Part shown: one piece after another, positions 22,721 through 34,420 of the stretch
Layout: each line of letters starts with the position of its first letter
Numbering within the stretch: the first letter of the stretch is position 1
Assembly: GCF_000499845.2 (NCBI RefSeq)
Contig: NC_023753.2
Span: 13,421,181 to 13,485,180, forward strand
DNA: 64,000 bases
Source of the DNA: Phaseolus vulgaris
Lineage: Eukaryota > Streptophyta > Magnoliopsida > Fabales > Fabaceae
Reading direction: 5' to 3'
Translations under genes and position numbers: made by a program
Notes under the pieces: model-generated
What the model was told of the DNA's origin: nothing
Databases searched by the model: none
The model's input: the letters and a program-made list of their open reading frames with translations, nothing else

Positions 22721-23985
22721 AATATTATTAAAAATATAAAATATAGAAATTGATTGGATTTTTGTTTAAAATTGTGTAAATTTGTTTTCTCTAATTTTAA
22801 TTTTAAGGATCTCGTCTAAATTTTTATTTTAAAATTCTTTTCAAAGTTAAAAAAAAAGTTTAGGTAAAAAATATGTGATGTGATTATTCATATTAATTAT
22901 AATATTTATTATAATTAAAAAACCAATTTTTAATATAAATAAAAAATATTGATTATAATATATTTTTTAAATAGTTTAAATTTTTTTATATAAAAAAGTA
23001 AATTTAAAATTTGATTTAGTCATAAGCGTTCATGTGTTAGAAAAAAAAATAACTTATTGTTAAATAAAAGTAATATTATAATATAGTTCATACTCAATTT
23101 TTTTTTTCACATTAGTAAAAAATAAACGTTTTGATGTATTCCATTAAATATTATATTGATTACTTTATAAAAAAAACTGCACACTGTAGCATAAATGTTA
23201 CTAACTGTATGAAAAAGATTTACGTGTAGTTTTATATATCACTAAATGAATAATTTCATACCAAAGTTCCATGCAATATTATCATATAAAAACTTTAATA
23301 TCTATCTATTTTAATAATGATTCACTAAATGAATAATTTCATACTAAAGTTCCATGCAATATTATCATATAAAAACTTTAATATCTATCTATTTTAATAA
23401 AGATTCACAAGTTTAATTAAAAATATCATTTATTTAATGTTTATAAAAGGAACATAGCAGAAAAAGATACATTCCAATCCAAACCATGCTAAAATATTAT
23501 GAGTGGTAAAGTTACTATAAATGATCCATTCCTTTCCCCAATATTATATATATGATTTGGCTATTCAGAAGTTGAGAAAGCTACATTGAACAAAATCAAC
23601 AAAATAGCATAAAAACATTAAAGCACAAAAACAAGTGATACCCCGAGCAGAACAGAGACGTGTATATATATTGCACCACATAACTTATATAACTGACTTC
23701 TATGTCTTGATTCTTATGCAGCTTATACTTACATAAACCCCAAATGCAGGCAAAATTTTGAATAGCCTATAAAAGATTCATGGCTATGTATGTCTTAATC
23801 ACATGAATAATCATCATACCAAAAATTAGAATCAAAAGAAGGAAATTAAATGAAAAAAAAAACATGTAATTCTACAAAATGAAGTTGTTTACTGCTTCAC
23901 TTCACCACTTGGGACGTGCTCTGACTGATCCCTTGTGGCAGCAGATAATAATAATATGTAAGACCATGAAAATGCAAAGGTTGTC
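22721..23985. other. AT-rich intergenic DNA and PMT 3' flank
   Basis: No gene. 22740-23460 is strongly AT-rich and holds an 83-bp direct tandem duplication (23241-23406). The part next to 23985 is the presumed 3' UTR and downstream region of the minus-strand methyltransferase gene. I could not fix a polyadenylation site. Confidence 0.6.
23241..23406. repeat. 83-bp tandem duplication
   Basis: ACTAAATGAATAATTTCATA begins at 23241 and again at 23324. The two units differ at only a few bases, so the duplication is fairly recent. Confidence 0.85.
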
Positions 23986-26900
23986 CTACTCTGTGTCCCT
24001 AAAGCTTTCACTAGTCAGCCACATTTTCTTCTGGATGATAAAAACAACTTCATCACCATCCTGGACAGTGTCAGAACTGGAATCAACTGCTTCCCAGTGC
24101 AAAGCACTTAGGTACTTCTTTATAGAATCAATCACTGGCTGTTTATCCCGGATGATCACGAAACCAGTTGGCCGAAGCACACGATCCATCTCAATTAATA
24201 GATCCTCAAGACTGCAACCTTTCTTTTCTATGTCAGAGAAGACAGTCCATGCATGAAGTAAATCATAGGTCCTGGGGTATGTTGAGAATGCTTCACACCT
24301 GTTTAAGATGACCACATCAAAAACTCTTGCTTATTCATCATTCATGGTATGGTGGAACTACAAACAAGATATAACAACTGAATCTAGAATAGGTAACGAT
24401 TCTCAAGAACTTTAGTCAAATCACTGCATTCTCTCAACCAGCTGGGCTAACTATGATCTCACATAGTAAATTATTTTCCAGTCTATATCATATAATCCTT
24501 CAGCAAGGCTGTGCATTAGTCATCCCATACTGATATAAAATTTTAATCACAAAAAATTATTGAATAAAATAGTCATGACAGATTATATGCAACTTAAAAT
24601 CTGGGATTTTATACCCATCAACCCAAAATCATCCATCATTAGTGTCCTTAAATTCGTTATACAAGTTAACATTTAGTTTCAAAATGCACTTTGGGCAATA
24701 ATCTGGACTGTAAATAATGCTTTTGGCAGAACACAGTGTATTTTAAGATTAAAACAAAAAATACTATTCATATTTCATTAAGTTATAATTAAGATAAATT
24801 TTTAGGAATAAATATGTAAAACATTAACAGTATGTAATATACTATATGAAAAATAAAGGCCAAAATGAATACGCAAAAATTTGTCAAAGAGCAGTAAATA
24901 TGTAATGTGAGCAATCTAGCTTCAATACCAGTCATGAGTAGTTCCTATGAGACCTCTGTCATATATGATCTTAAGTGTATTGGGTCCATCGTGGGGCACA
25001 ACATTCATAACCCAAACATTCTTGTCTATAAGAGCTGCCGCAAATGAACCCATGTTTGCTTTCATATCCATAATATTCCTCAACGTGTTTGTTGCAATTT
25101 TCGGACTCAAGAGATCCCAGTACTTCTCAACTCTCCTTTGCCATAGTTCCTGCAGATGACGAAATTTAAGACAACAATTGATTTATCTAAAACAATATTG
25201 TTGTACTAAAAAAAATTTCTATGTTCACAAATTATAAAAATAATTATGACCATTAACAAGAGGATCAACTGTAATTCTGATTACCGTATCCTTTTCAAAC
25301 ATTTCATTTGAATAGCCAAAGTCAGCTAATCTAGGAGGAGGAGAAGTCAATCTTGCAGGCCATGCAGCTAAACCACTACCCTCGGCTCTGTTGTCATCTG
25401 ATAAAATAAACAAAAGTTTAGTAAGTTTCATATACCACAGATCTTCAAAACGTTCTCCTCTTTAATCATTAAACAAAATAAAAAAAGAATATCAATGCTG
25501 GATTTTTGCAGTTTAGGAGTTGGAATACGGGTGGCATGCACTTGAAATACGGATCTTCTACATCTAGACAGCAGCACGAGGCTCCCCTGACTTAGGATCT
25601 GGGAATGGTAAGACATATGGTATCGAACCTTACCCCTATGAGTGCAGAGAGTCTTTCTACCACAAAAAATTGTGACTACCAAGTCACAAGGCAGAGAGGC
25701 TTACTCTTGCATCCATCCAGTAGCATAAAATGGAACATCATGACTTTACTTCAAGTTAATCGATATTAAGGATTTTGGTAAGGTTTACTCACAACAACAG
25801 CTCATGGAAGGTCATTTGTGGATGGTATAAATAAAGAAGATTGAGTAATAGAAAATGCAACATGATGCACATCATGTAGTTCTGTATGGTAACATATTTC
25901 CCTATTTTTCTTTGGAGAGAGGAAATAAAACACTGTCATTCCCTGTTTAAAAGCCATTTTCTCAAGTAAAAATTCCTTTATTGTGAAAAAAAGTAGTTCA
26001 CCATGGGACAGAGTCTCAGTATGTAACCAAGGTTAACTTAATCTATTTCATTTACTTCACAAGAGAGTGGGGATGCATGGCTCTAAAGAAGTGCCTGAGA
26101 ATTGATACTTGAAAGGAAATCACTAGAATCCATGGAATGCAAAATCCATCAAATAACACATAGGAAAGAGTACTCACGGTCACTGTAAGGTGTTATGCAT
26201 GCTTCCATATTTACTCCCCAAACTGCATCTGGGTCATCATCAGACTGGCAAAGAGGAGGGCGAGTACCAGGTTCTCTTTCCATATAGCAGTCATTAGTCC
26301 CATGTTTTTGCCAGACAACAGTTTGGTTCCTCTTTGCTGCTATTTTCCAACACATACGCCCCACAAGTTCACTCATTTCTTTCCATATCCTGAGATCCTC
26401 TTCATCCTGGGCATATGCCTCTGGAGATGAGTATGCAAAATAACCTCCTGGTCTGAGTAATCGGTCTAGTTCAAGAAGAAGTATTCCATCTCTTTGAAGC
26501 CAATCAATTCGACAACGAGAACAATGAACAAGCTCAAAAGATCGGCTGGGGTAAGGGAGTCTTTTAGTTCCAAGGACTCCAAGATATGCAGGAATTCCTC
26601 TTTCTAGGGCAAATTGAATTTGATTCTGATGCACATCATTTGGTGCCAAGGACATTGCAATGATATCTGATGATAGAAGATACGCACCAAAACTTGCTAC
26701 ACCGCAGCCAACATCAAGCACTGTCCGCAATCTTCCTTCATTGTTTAGATTATTGTTTGAAAAGTTAAGCATCTGGCAAAGTAAACTGGAATTTTCAGAT
26801 AATGATTTATCTGTGAAATCCAAGCAAATATAGATAAACAGAATTTACCAGACAACTAGCACGGTTAAGCCTGGTACTTACATTGAAAAGCATAATAACT

Positions 26901-28784
26901 GATTTAAATTTTGAAGAATACATGCGTATCATATCTTTCGAGTATCAGTGTTTCTAAAAGATTAAGCTATTGGGTAGACCACTCTGGATACATATATATG
27001 GTTTTATTTTAGCTCTCAAATTTAATCTTTCACACAAGCTTGAAGCAAGCACAATGCATAGGCGATAATTTAACTTATAATTGTTAAGATTTGGATAACA
27101 AAAATCAAACTGGTGATCACTTGATAAAACGCTAAGGACCAGTTTCTCCAGAAGCTCATGCTGGAGGCATACTACGTTTGTAATTAAAAGCATATAACAC
27201 AGCTAGATGCAAAGACACACTGCATGTGCTCTCACATAAAAAATATTAAAATTTGAAATAGTGAGAAGGTGAAAGAATAGGAAAGAAATAAATGAAGTGA
27301 ACATAAAAGACAAGGTTTTCTTACTTCAAAATGAATAATTTAAACATAATTTTAAATTAACCAATTACACTTAATATTTTGTGCCTCATTAATTTATTTA
27401 AAAACTCTTAGGCCATCTTCAATATAAGTAGTAGGCATTCAGATAGACAATGCCTGAACAAACACATACACAAATAAAATCCCATAGAATATTCAAAAAC
27501 AAAGTATACATATGGCTTCATTTTTTTATAGGCAGAACCAATAAAGTCAGATGCAGACTTACATTTGCAATTGATGCAATGTATTTATCAGCTCCATAGT
27601 GAAAATGAGTTCCCCCTCCAGGGAACACTATTTTTTCACCTTTTACAACCATCCAATTCTGGTCAGACTTCTCATGTGCAAGGTGAGTATGTGGGATATT
27701 TGCTTTCCACACCTCATCTCTGCTTTGTGGCCACTTAATAGGGACCTGCAACATTATATAAACAACAAATGTTGGAGTGGAACAATACATTTGTATCAGA
27801 GGATATGTTAGACATAACATCTATTCAAACAAATCTTCACCTTGTATCCTGATGGAGGAGGGATTAAGCAATTGTACCGCCTTTCTGCAGGTGGACAATG
27901 TCTCTCATAGTGCTCCATTACAGACAGGTCCAACTTCATCCTCATTTGATAGATAAGGTGTCTATCTAAGCAAGGAATCAACTCCGAATGACGATCATCA
28001 CAAACCTTCAAAAGCATAAACATTGTAAACATCATGAGATTTCTGATGAGCCAGAAGTATACTTAGATGATGTGCATAAACGTGATTGTGTCCACTTATT
28101 TATCTTTGAAACTATAACTTTTATTTTCATTATGTAAACAAGAACATTGTTGCTTGATTTGGATGTTATTGTAGATGTGGACAAGAAATTAGTTTTCTTC
28201 AACTTTTACTTTTCCATTTATGATACATTTTAAGCATCTTACGTAACATGTTTTATTTATCAAAACTTCTCCAACTCTCATACTTGAACTTATGGTTTAG
28301 CAACTGAAATTCAAATAAAACAGTATATAAGAGAGTTCATGATATTAATACCACTGATTAAACCAAATAGCAATAGCAAAAACAAAAAATTAAAGATGTT
28401 ACGTGAAGCATGAATGATAGCAATAGCAATAATAATATGGATGTTGCATGAAGCCATTGAGAAAGAATGTATGTGCCCTATGTCTAAGCTTACAAATCAA
28501 CAACATACAGGGAAACTCTTCGAGACAATATTGGCCTCCCCTTCTCCCTGCTTGAAACTTGCCGAAGATTCATCTTGATTGCCATCATTGTCATCCTCTG
28601 CACCTAAATATGATGAGCCAAGTCTTTTCAATGATCTGCCATATTCAAGAGCAGATGAACCACTATTCTGCGAACCAAAGATGGATCCCCCAAACACATA
28701 CAGGAAACCAAGAAAAATTGCCACGACGCAGACGGAAGCAACTAAATGCTTTTGCTGTGATCCATCAGATCTCCCCCTCGACAT
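23986..28784 (-). CDS. PMT: Golgi-type putative S-adenosylmethionine-dependent methyltransferase (PMT/DUF248 family)
   Basis: Seven coding exons: 28784-28509, 28005-27841, 27745-27563, 26772-26178, 25397-25285, 25149-24929, 24298-23986. All introns are GT-AG; the phases join to 621 residues plus stop with no lesion. N-terminal signal anchor at residues ~14-33 after a basic stretch fits a type II Golgi protein. First methyltransferase half: Asp-Val-Gly-Cys-Gly (residues 228-232, SAM binding) and Cys-Ser-Arg-Cys-Arg-Ile-Asp-Trp (292-299). Second half: [10 protein letters not shown] and Asn-Ile-Met-Asp-Met-Lys-Ala. Length and motifs fit the Arabidopsis PMT3/PMT8 clade, from memory. Family members are implicated in pectin (homogalacturonan) methylation; substrate of this one unproven. 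Only clear host gene in the window. Confidence 0.93.
25520..25710 (-). mobile_element. SINE-like element in PMT intron 4
   Basis: On the minus strand it has GGTTCGATACC, a perfect match to the RNA polymerase III B-box consensus (GGTTCGANNCC). It is preceded by CATAGGGGTAAG and followed by CCCAGATCC...GGGGAGCCTCGTGC. That block order is typical of tRNA-derived plant SINEs. The A box (around CCTTGTGACTTGGTAG) is less clear. Ends and target duplication were not resolved. Confidence 0.6.
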
Positions 28785-30340
28785 TTATTAGTTGAAAGTA
28801 CAAATCCACACTGCAACTTTCACTGTTCAGTTACGGTCTAAAAGAATCTTGATTCACCAGACATTCAATGTCAAATTAGCGACTTGAAACCCCAGTTAAG
28901 GTAGCAATCTTAGTGCTTCAAATTATAAACAAGACAAACAGTTTCCTCATAATACACTGACTAAATGATCGCCCTGCAAACAAGGGAAGAGCAATTAGCA
29001 AACGATATACAGGAATTTATTACTTTGTTGTCATTGTTTTACTTTTGATTAAATCATAGTGCTTAAAGGAATAAAGAATATTATACCATAATCGCTGACC
29101 ATTATTACATTTTTTCATCATGAAAACATCTAAACTATACTAAGGAAAACTGATTGAAATACAAAGGTCAGTTTCAAACATCTTCTTTATGACAACAGAT
29201 CCGTGTGAGGAAACTTAGAATTGCTTTATACCCTTGTCGGATGAAGTTCAATGAGAGATGTAAGCAAGGAACAACCAGCAAAGAAAGATTTTCACTGCAC
29301 CAAAGACATTCATAAACAAAATAGAAAGGATAATAGCAATCAATTGGCCTAGTGCAGGCAGCACGGACAAAACTATCCCGTTTCCTATTACTCTAGATCA
29401 AACAAGAGGTGGCCAGTGAGCAATAACCAAATCACAAGAAAATATATCGGTTGTTAAGACATTGCCTAACTTAGTTTAATGTCAAACATGTACAATTCTA
29501 GAGTGTGTCTCAAGCAATTGCACTTTAGTCCAACAAAAGTTACCACTCAATCCACAGGATTCACTCCTAGTTTTCAGCAAAGTTTTTGGACAAAACATAC
29601 CAAGGAAGAGGATTATAAAAAAAGAAAAATAAATAAATGAAATTAAAGAGAGCGACGATGACCGTTATGCTTTCTATTGAAATGACAGCAGACCAGTGAA
29701 AACAATGGATCCGAGTCGGCCCTTAAAAGAAACATGATCCAAGGTGACAACTGACAAGTATATAAATCCTTTTACACATATAAGATTCCAAACTTAGATG
29801 GATTTAAATCGAGCAACATGAACTATCTCAACGACAAACACTACCACACAGTTGAACTGAACTTTCAGATCTAGCCCAATACAAAATAATCATCACTAGC
29901 ACTAAAACGCGTACACTTATTAACAAGACCAAATCACATAATAGAGTCGAAGGTACATTCAGTATATGACCACCGGCAGTAAAACATTCCAGATCCATCA
30001 TAACCGCCACGACACACACAGGAAAAACAAACTTAACAGAGTAGCATGATATAAAGAAAAGCTTACTGGGTTCTGATCAAAATCCAATTGGGTGCAAGAA
30101 AGTGAAATCAAAATCCCAACTTCGTCCCCGAAAAAGAATGCCTTAAGAAGATAACTAGAAATAAGTAAGAAGAAAAGAGGGAGATGAGATCTGGGTGAGT
30201 GTCTGAAGTTTGTCGTGTGCGTGTGACAATGGAGCACTTGAATGATCCTCTGAAGAAGGTGAGTTAATTTTGTTGAAGTGAAAAGGGTGTTGGGAGCTGA
30301 AAGAGTTTGCAAGAGTTGCAGACAGCAAATTGACCTGTGA
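28785..30340 (-). other. PMT: 5' UTR of the PMT gene with a leader intron (inferred)
   Basis: Upstream of ATG 28784 a good acceptor (TTTGCAG|GGCG) lies at 28973/28974, and a donor (CCA|GTAAGC) at 30067/30066. A two-exon leader is therefore likely: about 30340-30067 and 28973-28785, with a 1.1-kb intron 28974-30066. Leader introns are common in plant housekeeping genes. The transcription start is a guess; no clear TATA box is seen. Confidence 0.5.
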
Positions 30341-31440
30341 TTAAGGTGGCAAGACTTTTGTGGTATATGATATGATGTGGGTTGGATGGGTTACCACTGA
30401 GATTCCATTTGTACAAACAAAGTGGGTTTGCACTTAACATGTAACAATCATGTCAAGCCATGCCACACGGTACTACAGCCTTTTTACAACTCTTCTGCCA
30501 GTCGGTGCTGTCTATTCTATGCAATAATTTCAAAATAAGGTCAAATTAAAATGGTTCTTTGAAAAAATGAAGAAAAAGAAATAACAGCTTATCTGGTTCA
30601 CACACGAGAAGGTGAAACAATAACGGTTTCTGCGAATGAAATTAAATGAAAGTGGACTTGGGATGGTATAGGTTGAAATTTGTTAGTGGGACTGTGTGCT
30701 ATTTGAAATCTCATTCTCTGCATATTAGAGAACACTCATTCTACCCAGGTTTAGTAATTTTTGGATCAATTGTTCTTCCATTTCTGTTAATATCCATATG
30801 TCTTTTTTGTTTTGTTTTTTTGTTTTAATTTGAATTTTGACTTTATGATTTTAAAAATTCATAGATTTGATATGTTTTTTTTTGTTAATCCAATTAAACC
30901 CTAAACATCATACACAAATTCAAAGTACCTTCGAGAAATAACTATATCTAAAATAAAATATTATAAGTTTTCTAAAAGCCAAAAACTAGGACCTCAGAAT
31001 AAATAAAGAAATCAAAATTTGAAATAATAACAAATAATAAATTAATTTTAAGAATGAGATTCGTGATTTGGCTTTTTATTGGAGGGATGTATTTGTATTC
31101 CTTAAAAAAAGGGCTATAGGAAAATTCTTACACAAACATTAAGTAGGTTTGAATAATAAATTTGTCCAACAACGTCATATTAAAGATTCATCTTCATTTT
31201 CAAAAAAATTATTTTGTATTAACTAGTATCCAAAAACAAAGAGTTCAGTTATTAATATATCAAAAAAAATATTAAAGCTCACATTAAAGACGTATTGAAA
31301 AATCACAATAAATGATATAATTTTTATGTTTTGTTTGGATTTGAAGATGGAGTTGATATTATTTGAAGAAAAAAAAAAGGAAGGTTGTTTGGATTAAGGT
31401 AAATAAAGTGCAAAGTATAAGAAAAACTTGTAAGTGATGT
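30341..31440. other. Upstream/intergenic AT-rich DNA
   Basis: Presumed PMT promoter region and intergenic DNA. No coding region or repeat structure that I can support. Confidence 0.5.
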
Positions 31441-31860
31441 AACAAATTGTAATTGTAACTTTTTGGTATAATTACCTTTTTGATTCCTATATTTAGGGTC
31501 TATATTTTTTGTTCCAAAGTCTTTTTAAAAAAATCAATTTGGTCTCAAGTTTTTTTAAAAAAATTACAATTTGGTCCATTTTGTTAAATTTTCACCAATG
31601 GTGTTAACTTCTAATGATGTGACACAATGAGAGACATTTGTGCATTCCACATGTTATCCACATAAGAATCCTAAGCATCTCTCCCTCTTCGTCACCCTTA
31701 CTGTAACAACCCTGCACGTCCGCATCGTCGACTCAAACCTCACCACTGCGCCGTCAACACAACCCTTGCCGCCAACCCCAACCTTCGCCTTCTCTATCGC
31801 AACACATCAATTTTAATTATAATATTTGTTCTCACAAACATATAAAAATTCTTTACATAA
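31441..31860. repeat. Dispersed plant repeat of the 'tttggtcc...' type
   Basis: A TATTTAGGGTC...TTTGGTC...AATTTGGTCCATTTTGTTAA arrangement, with C-rich text at 31680-31800. It resembles a widespread plant repeat terminus (possibly a Mutator-like or MITE end), recalled rather than searched. No terminal inverted repeat was paired. Confidence 0.35.
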
Positions 31861-31862
31861 AA

Positions 31863-33230
31863 TTAATCATTAGAATAATCTCTCCACATTTTGATCGGTA
31901 TAGTATCTCGGATGTGTGACCCGAACCTATAGTCATCCTCACGATTTTGCGAGTGTGAGACATCTATATCTCTTTCCACTAACTCACAGTCAACTTCTTT
32001 GAGCAAAGACCGACCATTATTGATCCCACGAAGAAATTTATAAAGAATACAATATGCTAAAACAATATTTGTCATAGTGTCCAAAGAGTAACGAGGCTTC
32101 GTTCCACTAGCTATAATTGGGAATCGTTTTTTTTAGGACACCAATTGTTCTTTCAATTACATTTGTGAATGATGAATGAGGATGATTGAACAACTCATGA
32201 ACATTATGTGAAACTCTCTGAGAGTACTCTTTCAAATGGTATCAAACTCTGCGATATGGTGTTATAAATTAGGGTTTTAACATAAAACCCGTGTCTTTAA
32301 GGTAGTATTTTCCTACAATAATGCAACCATAGTTATAAGTTATAAGTAATGTGACTGAATCAATATTGTGCACTCCAAAACACACTAACCTAACCTTCCA
32401 GAATGACCAATGGACCCTCTCGTACAAATGCGTCCTTTAATATCCTGGAATCAGAGGTTGTTCATTCCTACCCGGTGAGAACATATGTGAATTTTATGTC
32501 AAAATCACAAACTGCTAATAAGTTTTGTGTTGCCCAATCTTTTGTTTTGTGAAAACGAGAAGCATCCGCTCGTGGCACCTTGACACGAACATGAGTGTCA
32601 TCTATGACACCTAAAAAATCCTAATAGGCAACAAATTCACATTCATAAATAACAAAAACTCACACCATATTACTTAATTGTTGAAGTACTATTTCTCATA
32701 TTTGTACCTTAAAGTATGAATAAAATCGATTATTGTTTAAGATATGAGGGTGCACCTTTGTCATAGATGGTTCAATGAAGAATTCTTCTTCCAACATCAA
32801 AACTGTATTCAAAACATTATGAAAGTGACGGGACACCATTTCCCCGAACCGATGAAAGAAGAACGAAACACTACGATTCTTGATGTTATGACAAATGATG
32901 TGCAAAAATTTAGCCACTTGTTCCTCAACTGTAGATTAGAATGTATCCCTTACAATCCCCATTCCTCTTATTTGTTGACATAATTGAATAAATTCTTTTT
33001 GACCCATGCAAATAATGTCACGACATCTTTCACTGTGGACCAAGTATGTCATAAATTCTTGTTGACGACTCTCTTTTTGTGGAACAAACTCCGATATGGA
33101 GTTATTTGTTTCCACTAACACATGCAACTTATTGAATCCATATGCAACCATGCACAAGATTGTCATCGTTGCTACTTGCGTCCGAAATTTAATTTTTTCT
33201 TGTATGTGTGAAATTAGTTTGAAGTTCAAC
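31863..33230 (-). pseudogene. PIF/Harbinger-type transposase relic (HARBI1-like nuclease)
   Basis: Read right to left. An N-terminal part at 33229-32936 (Cys-Met-Val-Ala-Tyr-Gly, Glu-Arg-Cys-Arg-Asp-Ile-Ile) leads to Phe-Leu-His-Ile-Ile-Cys-His-Asn at about 32910-32887 and Phe-Phe-His-Arg-Phe-Gly-Glu, then Ser-Arg-His-Phe-His-Asn-Val-Leu. Around 32620-32500 Gly-Val-Ile-Asp-Asp-Thr-His-Val carries the first catalytic Asp. A C-terminal part (32084-31863) reads Ala-Tyr-Cys-Ile-Leu-Tyr-Lys-Phe-Leu-Arg-Gly. Stops and frameshifts divide it throughout. This is the DDE_4/Harbinger nuclease family as domesticated in HARBI1-like proteins. No Myb-like partner or terminal repeats were found. Confidence 0.72.
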
Positions 33231-34035
33231 CAACAACATCGGGATTCACGTCATTCATGCTAGACATCTCGATATAGTCAAATACATAGACCAATGATTA
33301 TCGTTATCCATAGTTACAAATTCTTTAACACGGAGGACCATATGTGTTTAATTATACATCATAACAAGCATAACTTAAGGTTTATGGTTAAAAGTTTGGG
33401 GTTTAGATTAATATTAGGGTTAGGGTTTAGGTTATGGATTATGGTTATTGTTAGGGTCATGGCATGATTATGGTTAATGTTTAGGATTAGAGTTATTGGT
33501 TTGGGTTAGGGTAAATGTTAGGGTTATGATTTATGGTTTAGAATTAGGTTTATGGTTTGAGAGGTTTGAGGTTAAGATCAAGGTAAAGCGTTAGGATTTT
33601 CTAAAATACTTTAATCTACTAAAAAAATTAATCTACCAATTACATATACAAACACACTTTTCTAAACATACTTTAATCTACCAAAAAAATTAATTAACTA
33701 TAATTTGTGCACATTCATACCGCTGTCAAATAACCTATTTTTTTTTTCTATAGCATAATTTCTAACATCATAAACAATCAAATCAACCAATTTTTTTTGC
33801 ACTAAGACAAATACAACAAAAATTCATTTCCAATTTATTTTTGAAAGATCCATTGCACAAAATAATCTCTAAAGAAACCACACACATCCATAATATCACA
33901 GATCCATTAAACTCGAAGTAAACCAAATCCATCATAATAGAAAACTTACCCGTAGATGTGAGTTATGAACCATGTCAAGTTGGTTTCCAAAGGATCAAAG
34001 CTCTACAACACCACAACATGAACACCAATTGACCA
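33231..34035. other. AT-rich DNA with degenerate telomere-like tract
   Basis: 33395-33600 is a run of diverged TTTAGGG/TTAGGG-like units (GGTTTAG, GTTAGGGT, GGGTTTAGG). It is followed by a short duplication around CTTTAATCTAC(C/T)AAAAAAATTAAT (33609 and 33670). No gene. Confidence 0.55.
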
Positions 34036-34420
34036 TAAGCACAACAACAAAACTTACACAAGCACATCAAATTCATAAACCCTAAACCAAACCAAACATA
34101 TAAACATAAATCAATAAAGTTGTAACCATTGTGAACTTTCAAAAACAATTATAGATAACAAGCACAACACACAAAACCTACACAAACACATCAAATTCAT
34201 AAACCCTAAATATAACCAAACAAAACATACAAACATAAATCAATGAAGTTGTAACCATTGTGAACTTTCAAAACCAATTAAAGATAACAAGCACAACAAC
34301 AAAACCTACACAAGCACATCAAATTCATAAACCATAAACCAAACCAAATATATAAACATAATTCAATGAAGTTGTAACCATTGTGAACTTTCAAAATCAA
34401 TTAAAGATAACAAACCAACA
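34036..34420. repeat. Minisatellite, period 123-129 bp
   Basis: Three units. The anchor GTTGTAACCATTGTGAACTT occurs at 34119, 34248 and 34371, and units also share ACAAGCACATCAAATTCATA. No coding potential. Confidence 0.85.

Noticed and set aside
25600..25680. tRNA gene (B box present)
   Set aside because: No cloverleaf or clear A box at tRNA spacing; the blocks fit a tRNA-derived SINE.
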